From NCBI GenBank assembly GCA_027061995.1, contig JAMOUT010000057.1, positions 82,298 to 146,297 on the forward strand: a stretch of DNA of 64,000 nucleotides, given 5' to 3'. Shown one piece after another: positions 37,004 through 46,585 of this stretch. Numbering within the stretch: the first letter of the stretch is position 1; the number at the start of each line of letters is the position of its first letter. The position numbers and the translations under genes were made by a program. The notes under the pieces were generated by a model, which saw only the letters and a program-made list of their open reading frames with translations, was not told the origin of the DNA and ran no database searches. The DNA comes from Candidatus Aminicenantota bacterium (GTDB lineage Bacteria; Acidobacteriota; Aminicenantia; JAMOAD01).

Positions 37004-37154
37004 AAATAATGTCCGATAATTAAATATTATAAATGATAGAGAGATATTAATCTTAAATTGTGTGGTGAATTTATAATTAATTGAGATGAAAATATCGGGA
37101 ACTTTTTATTGTCTATTCCGTTAAATGTAAGTAAATTCAAAAAGGAGAAATTTT

Positions 37155-38285
37155 ATGAGAAAAGGATTAACAATTATTTTGGTTGTATTTTTTGTTTTAG
37201 CAAGTCTTTCTAATGGTAATAATCTGAAAAAAGAAAATCTCCGACTTGGTTATAAGGAGATAAAAGTTGAAATTAATGAGAATATTGAGACATTAAGCTT
37301 GATATATAGCCTTGCTGATGATGAGTTGATTAATGTTGATTTTGCCGAAAAAGCTCATCTGCTAAAACATTATTTAAAAGAGTTTGAAAAATTTAAAGAT
37401 CATCCAGCGGTTAAAAAAATGAAATTTCTTCTGAAAAAGGAGATATTTGGTGCTTCATGTGTTACATACGGACTTTTTTATACTGATTTCCCCGAATTTA
37501 AAGAAAAATATCCTTTTGATTTTTCAGTTTATAAAAAAGAGGAAAAAAATCAATTATTGGAGTTTTATCAATTAGCCAGAAAATTTTATAAAGATGTGAA
37601 ATTATCAAAATTTTTTATAAAACACCATACAGTATATGAAAGAATAAAAAATGAAGTAAAATCCGTTTTACCTTCGAACTCTTATATAAAAACATTGGAA
37701 AAATTTCACGGAATATCAATGTTAGATTATGTAATAATTCCTTCGATTTTTGTTCCTAATTATTTTAATTACGGACCAACCATAAAAACCCGAAAAGGGA
37801 TTATCAATTATTATGTGATGGGTCCCGCTTACGATGTAAATATTAAATCCGGAGTGAAATTACCGGACAAATTGGGTTTTAATGCCAAGAGTTATATTTT
37901 TTCAATCGGAATACATGAATTCGGGCATACTTTTGTTAGATTTATTGATAAACCGAAAAATGCACGACTTATAAATTCCATATCGTATTTAAATACGGAA
38001 GAATTAAGAAAAAAGATTTACCCTCAAGGATATGGTAATTGGAAAGGGGTTTTTGAGGAACATCTTGTAAGAGTTTGTGAGATAGAGATAGCAAAAATGA
38101 TGAACAACGAAAAATATAGCAAAATATTATATGAAGATAATGTAATCAAAAGAGGGTTTAAATATATTCCGTATATTCTTGATATAATCCCCCAATATGA
38201 AAAAAACAGAGACAAATATAAAACTTTTGAAGAATTTTTTCCATTAATTATAAAAAAGTTATCCGAGGTTAAAATTAAAAGATAA
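37155..38285 (+). CDS. Exported DUF4932-like zinc metalloprotease
   Basis: 376 residues with a signal peptide (MRKGLTIILVVFFVLASLSNG). A zinc-binding HExxH is present in IGIHEFGHTFVRF (about residue 255), followed by the helix FEEHLVRVCEIEIAKMM, which could supply the third ligand. Overall organisation resembles DUF4932 proteins, mostly known from Bacteroidota, of unknown function. AAAGGAG precedes the ATG. It stands alone at the edge of an AT-rich accessory patch. The protease call rests on the motif only. Confidence 0.65.
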   Translation: MRKGLTIILVVFFVLASLSNGNNLKKENLRLGYKEIKVEINENIETLSLIYSLADDELINVDFAEKAHLLKHYLKEFEKFKDHPAVKKMKFLLKKEIFGASCVTYGLFYTDFPEFKEKYPFDFSVYKKEEKNQLLEFYQLARKFYKDVKLSKFFIKHHTVYERIKNEVKSVLPSNSYIKTLEKFHGISMLDYVIIPSIFVPNYFNYGPTIKTRKGIINYYVMGPAYDVNIKSGVKLPDKLGFNAKSYIFSIGIHEFGHTFVRFIDKPKNARLINSISYLNTEELRKKIYPQGYGNWKGVFEEHLVRVCEIEIAKMMNNEKYSKILYEDNVIKRGFKYIPYILDIIPQYEKNRDKYKTFEEFFPLIIKKLSEVKIKR

Positions 38286-38310
38286 ATCCTGATACAAAAA
38301 ATAATTTGAA

Positions 38311-38535
38311 TTAATTATAGTATATTGTAAATTTGCATTTTTCAATATTAATCTCAATTTTTTTTATCTCTGTTAACAAGACATTCAGATATAAAATATC
38401 ATATTCTCCCTCAGTATTAGTGTCGATATGTTTAACTTTTTCAATTGAGATTATTATATCGGAAGTCATTATTTTGTAGGAATTATTATATATAAATACT
38501 AATAAAATAATAATATATATACTATGTTTTTTCAT
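38311..38535 (-). pseudogene. Decayed paralogue of the small exported protein at 40818
   Basis: The 74 codons match the 138-residue protein encoded at 40818-41234 from the first residue (MKK-S-IIILL-F-YN) through SIE-VK--DTN--G-YDI-YLNV-LTE. They then jump from residue 66 directly to the equivalent of residue 117 (KFTIYYN) and stop 14 residues early. So it has an in-frame loss of about 150 bp plus a premature stop. The Cys after the leader (NKC in the intact copy) is replaced (NNS), and the D-x-N-x-D-G loop has degenerated. A duplicated and shrunken copy is the simplest reading; a functional mini-version is possible. Confidence 0.7.
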
Positions 38536-38653
38536 ATATATATAATATTAATTATTATATATATCAAATATACTTTTTGTAAAAAAACAAAAACTAAAAA
38601 AGTATAAAAATATATTAATGTGTTAATTTGATTTTGCAGTAAAAAAACAGAAA

Positions 38654-38839
38654 TTAATCTATATTCTTTTTTAATAATTCGGAAGCTATTTTTTTTATTT
38701 TGTTGACATTATCCGCCGAATCTTCTATTGTAGCTGCTTCCTTCTTTGTGATTTTGCTCTTTTCTGCTAATTTTATTCGGCCCTCAAGCCCTAATTCATT
38801 CTCAACTATCTTAAAAATTGATAATATCTTATCGCCCAT
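38654..38839 (-). CDS. Small helical protein, third gene of the roadblock operon
   Basis: 61 residues, not recognised. It is predicted to be helical with two amphipathic stretches (ILSIFKIVENELGLEGRIKL and IEDSADNVNKIKKIASELLK); the middle reads AEKSKITKKEAATIED. No signal peptide. GGAGGAATAAT precedes the ATG. It lies 19 nt after the roadblock gene in the same direction, so it is probably part of the same operon and may be a partner peptide. Function unknown. Confidence 0.65.
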   Translation of the reverse strand: MGDKILSIFKIVENELGLEGRIKLAEKSKITKKEAATIEDSADNVNKIKKIASELLKKNID

Positions 38840-38858
38840 ATTATTCCTCCGTTTAAGG

Positions 38859-39233
38859 TTAATTACCTACAATAGCTTCTTCAAAAGCAGATGTTATCTT
38901 AGGTAAAATAATGCTTAAAAGCATTCCCAAAGGAACCTCTCTTGTATCAATCACCATACCCCATTGAAATTCACCAAGTGGCATAACTATTAGTGCTTTG
39001 TCGTCAACAAGGTCTAATAAATAATATTTATTCAAAGCCGGAAACTTTGCTCCGTCAAGAGCTTTTTTAACATATTCCGTAATTTTACCGAATAAGGCGC
39101 AACCTTCGGGGCTACTGTTATAAGCGACAATAGGTTGTAAATCTTTTGATGAATAGATATCAGTTCCAATTAACCCTTGACCTGTCTCTTTTTTCAAGAG
39201 CTCCATTGCTTCTTTTAGCTTTTTTACATTCAT
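38859..39233 (-). CDS. Stand-alone roadblock/LC7-like protein
   Basis: 124 residues, one alpha/beta domain resembling the roadblock/LC7 fold: helix, central sheet (ALIVMPLGEFQWGMVIDTRE) and C-terminal helix (LGMLLSIILPKITSAFEEAI). Its last 50 residues match the C-terminus of the neighbouring receiver protein (both have WGM/LGM-x-ID and LG-xLL/FL-x-IILPKIT). Roadblock proteins such as MglB regulate small Ras-like GTPases, but no GTPase gene is in the window. GGAGGAAAAA precedes the ATG. Confidence 0.7.
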   Translation of the reverse strand: MNVKKLKEAMELLKKETGQGLIGTDIYSSKDLQPIVAYNSSPEGCALFGKITEYVKKALDGAKFPALNKYYLLDLVDDKALIVMPLGEFQWGMVIDTREVPLGMLLSIILPKITSAFEEAIVGN

Positions 39234-39242
39234 TTTTTCCTC

Positions 39243-40310
39243 CTATGATTTAAGATTTTTTATTTTTATTTCCTTTGTAATTTTCGGAAGTATGATATTT
39301 AAAAATAAGCCGAGTTGAATTTTTGAAATATCTATGGTCATTCCTAATAAATAATTATTGATAGGAGAAATGATTATTATTATGAATTTTCCGGAATTAA
39401 TCAAATAATAATCTCCCAAATGAGTATCCAAATATTTTGATAATTCTTTGTTAATCAATGAAGTTAATGATGAAAAATCCTTATAAGAGCCCTCGTCTAT
39501 ATTATATTGAAAGATAGAGGAGTTGTCTGATAATGATATTAATTCGGCATTAATTATGGAATCATCTAAATCATCTTTAAATTTTTCAAAGAATTCATGA
39601 AAAACTTTTGTATCTGAATTATTATTGTTACTATTATTATTATTGTTGTTTTCATCTATTTTTCTTACAGTTTCCAAAATACCGAATTCAATAGGAATTG
39701 AAACATCATCGTTTTCCTCTATATAGGGTGTTTCCGTAAAAATATAATCATCTAATTTCTGAATTTCTTCCAATGCTTCCAATCCTTCCAATTTGCCGAA
39801 TTTACATTTTTTTAAAAATCCGTTTTTAACATTGATGATTCCATTTCCTTTTTTGGATTTTATTGATATTGAAGTTTTCTTATTGGAATATTTTAAAATT
39901 TGTAGTAATGTCATTATGTCAATGTTAATTTGTGCTATATTATTTTCTTTGTTTTTTAATGATTTCTCGATTAAATTCTCCAACCTGTCTATTGAGAATG
40001 GTTTTTCAAGAAGGTATTGTATTCCGAGAGATAAAAGCTCTTTATTATACATCATAGAGGGGAATCCCGTTATAACAATGAATTTTTTACCGGGGAATTT
40101 TTTCAGAACTTCTCTTATAAATTGAATACCATCCATTTCAGGCATATTGATATCTACTATGAATAAATCGATTTTTTTGATATTAATGCTTTTTAATGCT
40201 TTTAAAGGTGAATTAAATATTATTATTTCATAACGATTATTTAAACTGTCTTTAAGAAGTTTTAACAAATTTTTGTCATCATCTAAAATTAAGATATTCT
40301 TTTTTTTCAT
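39243..40310 (-). CDS. Receiver-PATAN(DUF4388)-roadblock protein
   Basis: 355 residues from MKKKNILILDDDKN. Residues 1-120 are a response-regulator receiver (DDD acidic pocket, phospho-acceptor in FIVDINMPEMDG, Thr in VITGF, Lys in LEKPFS). Residues about 128-225 look like a DUF4388/PATAN domain (IDIMTLLQILKYSNKKTSIS, GIINVKNGFLKKCKFG, LEGLEALEEI). After an Asn-rich linker, the C-terminal ~110 residues are roadblock-like, paralogous to the next gene. There is no DNA-binding domain, so output is by protein contact. The start at 40310 is chosen because upstream codons precede the promoter. Confidence 0.75.
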   Translation of the reverse strand: MKKKNILILDDDKNLLKLLKDSLNNRYEIIIFNSPLKALKSINIKKIDLFIVDINMPEMDGIQFIREVLKKFPGKKFIVITGFPSMMYNKELLSLGIQYLLEKPFSIDRLENLIEKSLKNKENNIAQINIDIMTLLQILKYSNKKTSISIKSKKGNGIINVKNGFLKKCKFGKLEGLEALEEIQKLDDYIFTETPYIEENDDVSIPIEFGILETVRKIDENNNNNNSNNNNSDTKVFHEFFEKFKDDLDDSIINAELISLSDNSSIFQYNIDEGSYKDFSSLTSLINKELSKYLDTHLGDYYLINSGKFIIIIISPINNYLLGMTIDISKIQLGLFLNIILPKITKEIKIKNLKS

Positions 40311-40322
40311 AATTCTTTTGCC

Positions 40323-40361
40323 ATAACAACTTATGTTATAAAAACTAATTCTTTTTGTCAA
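40323..40361 (-). promoter_or_regulatory. Promoter with dyad for the receiver-PATAN-roadblock operon
   Basis: Minus strand TTGACA (40356-40361), 17-nt spacer, TAACAT (40333-40338). An inverted repeat ATAACA-N5-TGTTAT (40323-40339) overlaps the -10 and predicted start, and could be an operator. The leader is about 16 nt with no strong Shine-Dalgarno. Confidence 0.55.
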
Positions 40362-40817
40362 GTAAAATCGACCCTCCCCGTGGAAATAGCATAAGCAATG
40401 CATGATAGAGGACAAAGTTGTTAAATTGAAAAAAAAAATAAATTGGATAAAACATAATATAATAATCTTGGTATTATTGTCGGAGATTACGAGTAAATTT
40501 CTAATGGTATTAAATCTTAAAATAAATTATAAAAAGGTAAACACTATGCTTTAGTAAACCGCTGGAATAGACATTGTGGTATGGAAAACACAATAATATA
40601 TTTTTCAGTATAAAGAGTTTTTCATTTGAGTTAAATAAGGAAGGGATAACGCGGACATATGATTAACTAATACAAAAAGTTGTGTTTTTATAGATTATAA
40701 ACTTGATGCAACCCTTGTATCATCAAAGAGTGAAAATGAAACATACGGGATTATGGTGGAGGGATTATTTATAAAAGAGTGAAATGCCATAATCATAATT
40801 TAAATGTTATAACAGAA
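40362..40817. other. 456-bp non-coding stretch in the accessory patch
   Basis: No complete gene. An open stretch on the plus strand near 40690-40782 reads like protein (KLDATLVSSKSENETYGI, then a stop) but has no start or recognisable family, and could be a gene remnant. The region is AT-rich with scattered stops in all frames. Confidence 0.4.
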
Positions 40818-41234
40818 TCAAATTTTTATCTTTTTTGAATTCTTATAAGATTTTCCGTTTGAATTATAGTATATTGTAAATTTATATTTTGATGATTTTC
40901 TATTATTATATCTAAGGTTAATTTTTATATTTGTAAAAGTATAAAGCCCGAAACCTGTAATTTTATAAACGGGAGGATTGTTCTCCGCATATTTGTAAAT
41001 AAGTGTATCATTAGAATCATATACCTCATTCATATATTGTTCGATATTAAGATCAAGACCTTTTGTTTCTGTTAACATGACATTCAAATATATAATATCA
41101 TAGCGACCATCACCGTTCGTATCAACATATTTAACTCTTTCAATTGAGATAAGGAGGTCGGGAGTTGTTTTCTTATCACACTTATTGTATAAAAACATTA
41201 ACAAGATAATAATAAATACACTATATTTTTTCAT
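40818..41234 (-). CDS. Small exported protein with a D-x-N-x-D-G loop
   Basis: 138 residues, not recognised. It has an N-terminal hydrophobic leader with a Cys right after it (FLYNKCDKK); the lipobox is not canonical, so lipoprotein status is uncertain. Residues 37-46 read VDTNGDGRYD, a dockerin-like calcium-binding loop. The C-terminal half looks like a small beta-sandwich (FTNIKINLRYNNRKSS, YKFTIYYNSNGKSY). Its mRNA is predicted leaderless. A shortened copy lies 2.3 kb away at 38311. Confidence 0.6.
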   Translation of the reverse strand: MKKYSVFIIILLMFLYNKCDKKTTPDLLISIERVKYVDTNGDGRYDIIYLNVMLTETKGLDLNIEQYMNEVYDSNDTLIYKYAENNPPVYKITGFGLYTFTNIKINLRYNNRKSSKYKFTIYYNSNGKSYKNSKKIKI

Positions 41235-41240
41235 ATATTT

Positions 41241-41269
41241 ATTATATTAATAGTTTTGTTTAATATCAA
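41241..41269 (-). promoter_or_regulatory. Promoter for the 138-aa exported protein, predicted leaderless
   Basis: Minus strand TTGATA, 17-nt spacer, TATAAT, then six bases and the ATG. The predicted +1 (41234) is the A of the start codon; no Shine-Dalgarno. Confidence 0.7.
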
Positions 41270-41296
41270 GGGGAATTTGTAAGAATTAAATATTAG

Positions 41297-41325
41297 TTGA
41301 CAAAATCAGATATTATGTTTAAAAT
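41297..41325 (+). promoter_or_regulatory. Sigma-70 promoter for the TPR-ligA unit
   Basis: TTGACA, 17-nt spacer, TAAAAT, about 38 nt before the ATG, which has a GGAGG site of its own: a conventional leadered promoter. Confidence 0.75.
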
Positions 41326-41363
41326 ACATAAATTAAAGCTTTAAATTTGCTGGAGGTTTATTT

Positions 41364-42449
41364 ATGAAAAAGAAAAATTCTGTTTTGATTGTGATGTTAT
41401 TAGCTTTAGCTTTCTATTTAATTATGCCTAATATGATTTATGCAAGCGAAGCTACTTCTTATTTGGCTTTTATTGATGCCACAACAAATTATAGTGCAAT
41501 GGTTAGAGCAAAAAAACCGGGGGAAGAGATAAAAGCGGCTCAAGCTAAAATGATAGCAGCCGGAGAAAAATATATAAAAAAATATGAAGACAAGGTTCCT
41601 GTGAATACATCTATTATATTGCAAAATCTTGTTCTTGTTTTTTATAATTTAAAAAAATATGATAAGGTGATCTATTACGGAGAAAAATTAGCTAAAAAAC
41701 CCGGATTAAAAGATATTCAAAAGGCAAGTTTATTTCTTTTTCTTGCCGATTCATATATTTCAACGGGTAAAGATTATAAAAGAGGTGTTGATTTTGCAGA
41801 AGGGATTGAACTTATTGTCAATAATAATATAAACACAAGCACGGGTTTGCAAAAGAAAAGATGGCAGAATTTATTAGGGCAAGCGTTGAGACTCAAAGGA
41901 AATGTATTTTATATTAAAAAAGATTATGATAATGCGGTTGCTAATTTTATTAAATCATATAATAATTATCCTTCTATGAGAACGCTAAAAGTCATAAGAG
42001 AAATCGGAAGAAAATATTTTAAACAAAAGCAATACAAAAAAGCACTCGGAGTGTTTGAATTTGCATACAAAGAGTTAAGTAAAAAATCACCGAAAAGAGC
42101 TCAGGAGTGTTTGAAACTTCTTGGTAGAACTTATTCAAAACTTGGAATGATAGATAAGGCCATACAAACATTTTCAAAACTTTATTCAAAGAGGAAAAAT
42201 GCTGAATTAGCTTATAGAATCGGGGCTTTGTATAACAAGAAATTTAAACAATCAGGTGGAAAGGATAAATCATTTCTTGAAAAAGCAAAACTTTATTGGG
42301 CTGAATCAGTTGTTTTAAAATCACCGGCTCTTTATTCAAAACAAGCGGAAAAAATTCTGAAAAATTATATGATAAGTATGGAAAAAGCCACTCTTCAGGA
42401 GTATGAAGATATTTTAAAAGTAGCTAAAAAAAGATTAGGTTTGATTTAA
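41364..42449 (+). CDS. Exported TPR-repeat protein
   Basis: 361 residues with a signal peptide (residues 1-28, ending IYAS). The rest is helical repeats of TPR type: VFYNLKKYDKVIYYGEKLAK, LRLKGNVFYIKKDYDNAVAN, YFKQKQYKKALGVFEFAYKE, LLGRTYSKLGMIDKAIQTFS. TPRs are protein-docking scaffolds, here probably periplasmic. No catalytic domain. It is followed by ligA after 9 nt, an odd operon partner; the promoter lies upstream of this gene, so ligA expression may depend on it. Confidence 0.75.
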   Translation: MKKKNSVLIVMLLALAFYLIMPNMIYASEATSYLAFIDATTNYSAMVRAKKPGEEIKAAQAKMIAAGEKYIKKYEDKVPVNTSIILQNLVLVFYNLKKYDKVIYYGEKLAKKPGLKDIQKASLFLFLADSYISTGKDYKRGVDFAEGIELIVNNNINTSTGLQKKRWQNLLGQALRLKGNVFYIKKDYDNAVANFIKSYNNYPSMRTLKVIREIGRKYFKQKQYKKALGVFEFAYKELSKKSPKRAQECLKLLGRTYSKLGMIDKAIQTFSKLYSKRKNAELAYRIGALYNKKFKQSGGKDKSFLEKAKLYWAESVVLKSPALYSKQAEKILKNYMISMEKATLQEYEDILKVAKKRLGLI

Positions 42450-44453
<2,004 letters not shown>

Positions 44454-44464
44454 TGGTTTTACAC

Positions 44465-44493
44465 TTGAAAAACTTATATAAAAAAGTTAAGAT
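44465..44493 (+). promoter_or_regulatory. Promoter with dyad for the OMP-subtilase-recN operon
   Basis: TTGAAA, 17-nt spacer, TAAGAT. A perfect 6-bp inverted repeat AAGTTA-AGA-TAACTT (44484-44498) covers the -10. A good AAGGAGG follows before the ATG at 44521. Confidence 0.5.
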
Positions 44494-44520
44494 AACTTAG
44501 TATGGATGAAGGAGGTTAAA

Positions 44521-45258
44521 ATGAAAAAAGGATTGGCTCTTTTTGCAGTTATGATAATATTAGTTGGTTTTTCATTTGCGGGGGATATAAATTTTTACGG
44601 AGGTTTAAAAGGGTTGTTTAACTCTATAAAAATAAAGTATAAAGACAGTTCCGTGGAAAATAAAATAAATCTTTCATCATTGTCTTTCGGAGGTAAAATT
44701 GAGGTTGATGAAATTTATTATTTTTCTCTGTATGTCGGTTTAACCTCCGCAAAATTTTCGGAGCCTGTAATATTTGATAATCTCCCTTTTTCTATTAAGT
44801 TTCCGAGTGATACGCAAAGAGGTTATTATGTTAATCTCAATTTTCATACTTACCCTTTTGAGATAAAGGGGATTGAGTTCGGAATGGGGATTAATGTAGG
44901 TATGTTTATGCTAAAAAACTCCCAATGGGATATACAACTGCCGATTGTATCTGGTATGTTTGATTCTGATATTAATTCATATGATTTTAATTTTAATTTT
45001 TTGGCAAAGGGTGAGATATTTAATGGTTTTTATTTATATGGAGGACCTTCTTTTTTAAAAATATTTGGTAATATTAAAGGGACGGAACAAATAAATAATG
45101 ATTTAACAGGGGAAGAGAATAAAAATTTTTCAAATAAAAAACTTATGGGTTTTTTAGTGGGATTTGATTATGAGGTTGAGGATTATCTTATGATTTCAAC
45201 TGAAATCCGTTTAATAAATAGCTATGGTTTAATGGTAAGTTTGAATTATATCTTTTAG
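44521..45258 (+). CDS. Predicted outer-membrane beta-barrel protein
   Basis: 245 residues from MKKGLALFAVMIILVGFSFAG, a clear signal peptide placed 6 nt after AAGGAGG; the frame's earlier ATG at 44506 lies before the ribosome site. The mature part is a run of amphipathic strands (YYFSLYVGLTSAKFSE, GYYVNLNFHTYPFEIKG, FEMGINVG-like turn) ending in the aromatic strand LMVSLNYIF, typical of outer-membrane barrels. The family is not identified. It is first of an operon that ends with repair and tRNA-modification genes. Confidence 0.65.
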   Translation: MKKGLALFAVMIILVGFSFAGDINFYGGLKGLFNSIKIKYKDSSVENKINLSSLSFGGKIEVDEIYYFSLYVGLTSAKFSEPVIFDNLPFSIKFPSDTQRGYYVNLNFHTYPFEIKGIEFGMGINVGMFMLKNSQWDIQLPIVSGMFDSDINSYDFNFNFLAKGEIFNGFYLYGGPSFLKIFGNIKGTEQINNDLTGEENKNFSNKKLMGFLVGFDYEVEDYLMISTEIRLINSYGLMVSLNYIF

Positions 45259-45267
45259 GAGGGAGCT

Positions 45268-46584
45268 ATGAAAAGATATAGATATTATATGTTGATAATT
45301 TTAATGCTTATAGTGTTTTTACCGGCATGGAAAAATATGGAAAGAGATAGTTATAATGATAGATTTTCTGATAATTCCGTGATTAATTTTAAATTAAGGA
45401 GTTATATAGGGCAAACAGGAAATGAGTATTCAAAAGATAAAATTATAGTAAAGTTAGAATCAAATCTTGATTCGTATGACAGGAAAAAGATATTTGCTGA
45501 AACAGGTTTTAAAAAGGTTGAAAAATTATTTGATGATTATTATATTTATGAAAATAATGAAAGAACCGATAATATTGAAGACATAATACGAAAGATAAGG
45601 GATATACCGGGGGTTAAAGAGGTTGAACCCGATTATATCGCTTATTTGCAAACGACTCCGCATGATCCGTATCTGAAGTATCAGTATTATCTTGCTAATT
45701 TCGGGCAAACCCTGACAATAGACGGTAAAAATATAACCGTAAAAAAGGACTCCGATATTAAAGCAAAAGGAGCTTGGGATTATTCAAGGGGAAGTAGTGA
45801 TTTAATTATAGCTGTTGTTGATTCCGGAGTTGATTATTCTCATCCTGATTTAAGGGACAAACTTTTAGAAGGATACAATTTTGTTGTTGGTAATCCCTAT
45901 GCTATAGATGATAATGGGCACGGAACAGAGATGGCGGGAATTATAGGAGCGACGACGGATAATAGACTCGGTATATCCGGGATTTGTTGGGATTGTAAAA
46001 TTCTACCGGTGAAAGTTCTTGATGCGGATGGAAAAGGAAGATATAGTGCAATTGCTCTTGGTATAAGATATGCTGTTGACCACGGAGCTAAGATTATAAA
46101 TCTTAGTTTGGGAGGTTATAATCCCTCTTTTATACTTGAAGATGCGGTTAAATATGCTTTTAATAAAGGAGTTGCTGTTATAGCTTCAGTTGGAGATGAT
46201 AAAAAGAAGAGTATTTTATATCCGGCGGCATATACTTCGTATGTTCTTGCTGTTGCAGCTTCGAATTATAGTGATCAAAGGACAACTTATTCGAATTACG
46301 GGCCGGAAGTGTCGGTTGCCGCTCCCGGAACATATATTTTAACAACAACTCTTCAAGGAAAATATGCTTATGTAACGGGAACTTCACCTGCGACTGCAAT
46401 AGTATCGGGAATTGCAGGCTTGATTTTGTCCTTGAAAAACAATATCTCTCCTTCGGATTTATATAAAGTGATTATGTATGCGGCTGATGATGTTAATGAA
46501 AAGACATGTCCGGGGACAGATATATATTTTGGCTATGGAAGAGCTGATGCTAAAAAAGCTGTATCACCCATAGAGCTTAAATAA
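45268..46584 (+). CDS. Secreted subtilisin-like serine protease (S8)
   Basis: 438 residues: signal region, an inhibitor-type propeptide (about 45-130: KIIVKLESNLDSYDRKKI, IPGVKEVEPDYIAYL), then the catalytic domain with the full triad: D185 in AVVDSGVDYSHPDL, H218 in NGHGTEMAGII and S373 in VTGTSPATAIVSGIAGL. The oxyanion-region Ser motif reads GTSPAT rather than GTSMAT. It is exported and probably self-processes, as in fervidolysin-type enzymes. It lies between the OMP and recN, with recN starting one base after its stop. Confidence 0.9.
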   Translation: MKRYRYYMLIILMLIVFLPAWKNMERDSYNDRFSDNSVINFKLRSYIGQTGNEYSKDKIIVKLESNLDSYDRKKIFAETGFKKVEKLFDDYYIYENNERTDNIEDIIRKIRDIPGVKEVEPDYIAYLQTTPHDPYLKYQYYLANFGQTLTIDGKNITVKKDSDIKAKGAWDYSRGSSDLIIAVVDSGVDYSHPDLRDKLLEGYNFVVGNPYAIDDNGHGTEMAGIIGATTDNRLGISGICWDCKILPVKVLDADGKGRYSAIALGIRYAVDHGAKIINLSLGGYNPSFILEDAVKYAFNKGVAVIASVGDDKKKSILYPAAYTSYVLAVAASNYSDQRTTYSNYGPEVSVAAPGTYILTTTLQGKYAYVTGTSPATAIVSGIAGLILSLKNNISPSDLYKVIMYAADDVNEKTCPGTDIYFGYGRADAKKAVSPIELK

Positions 46585-46585
46585 A

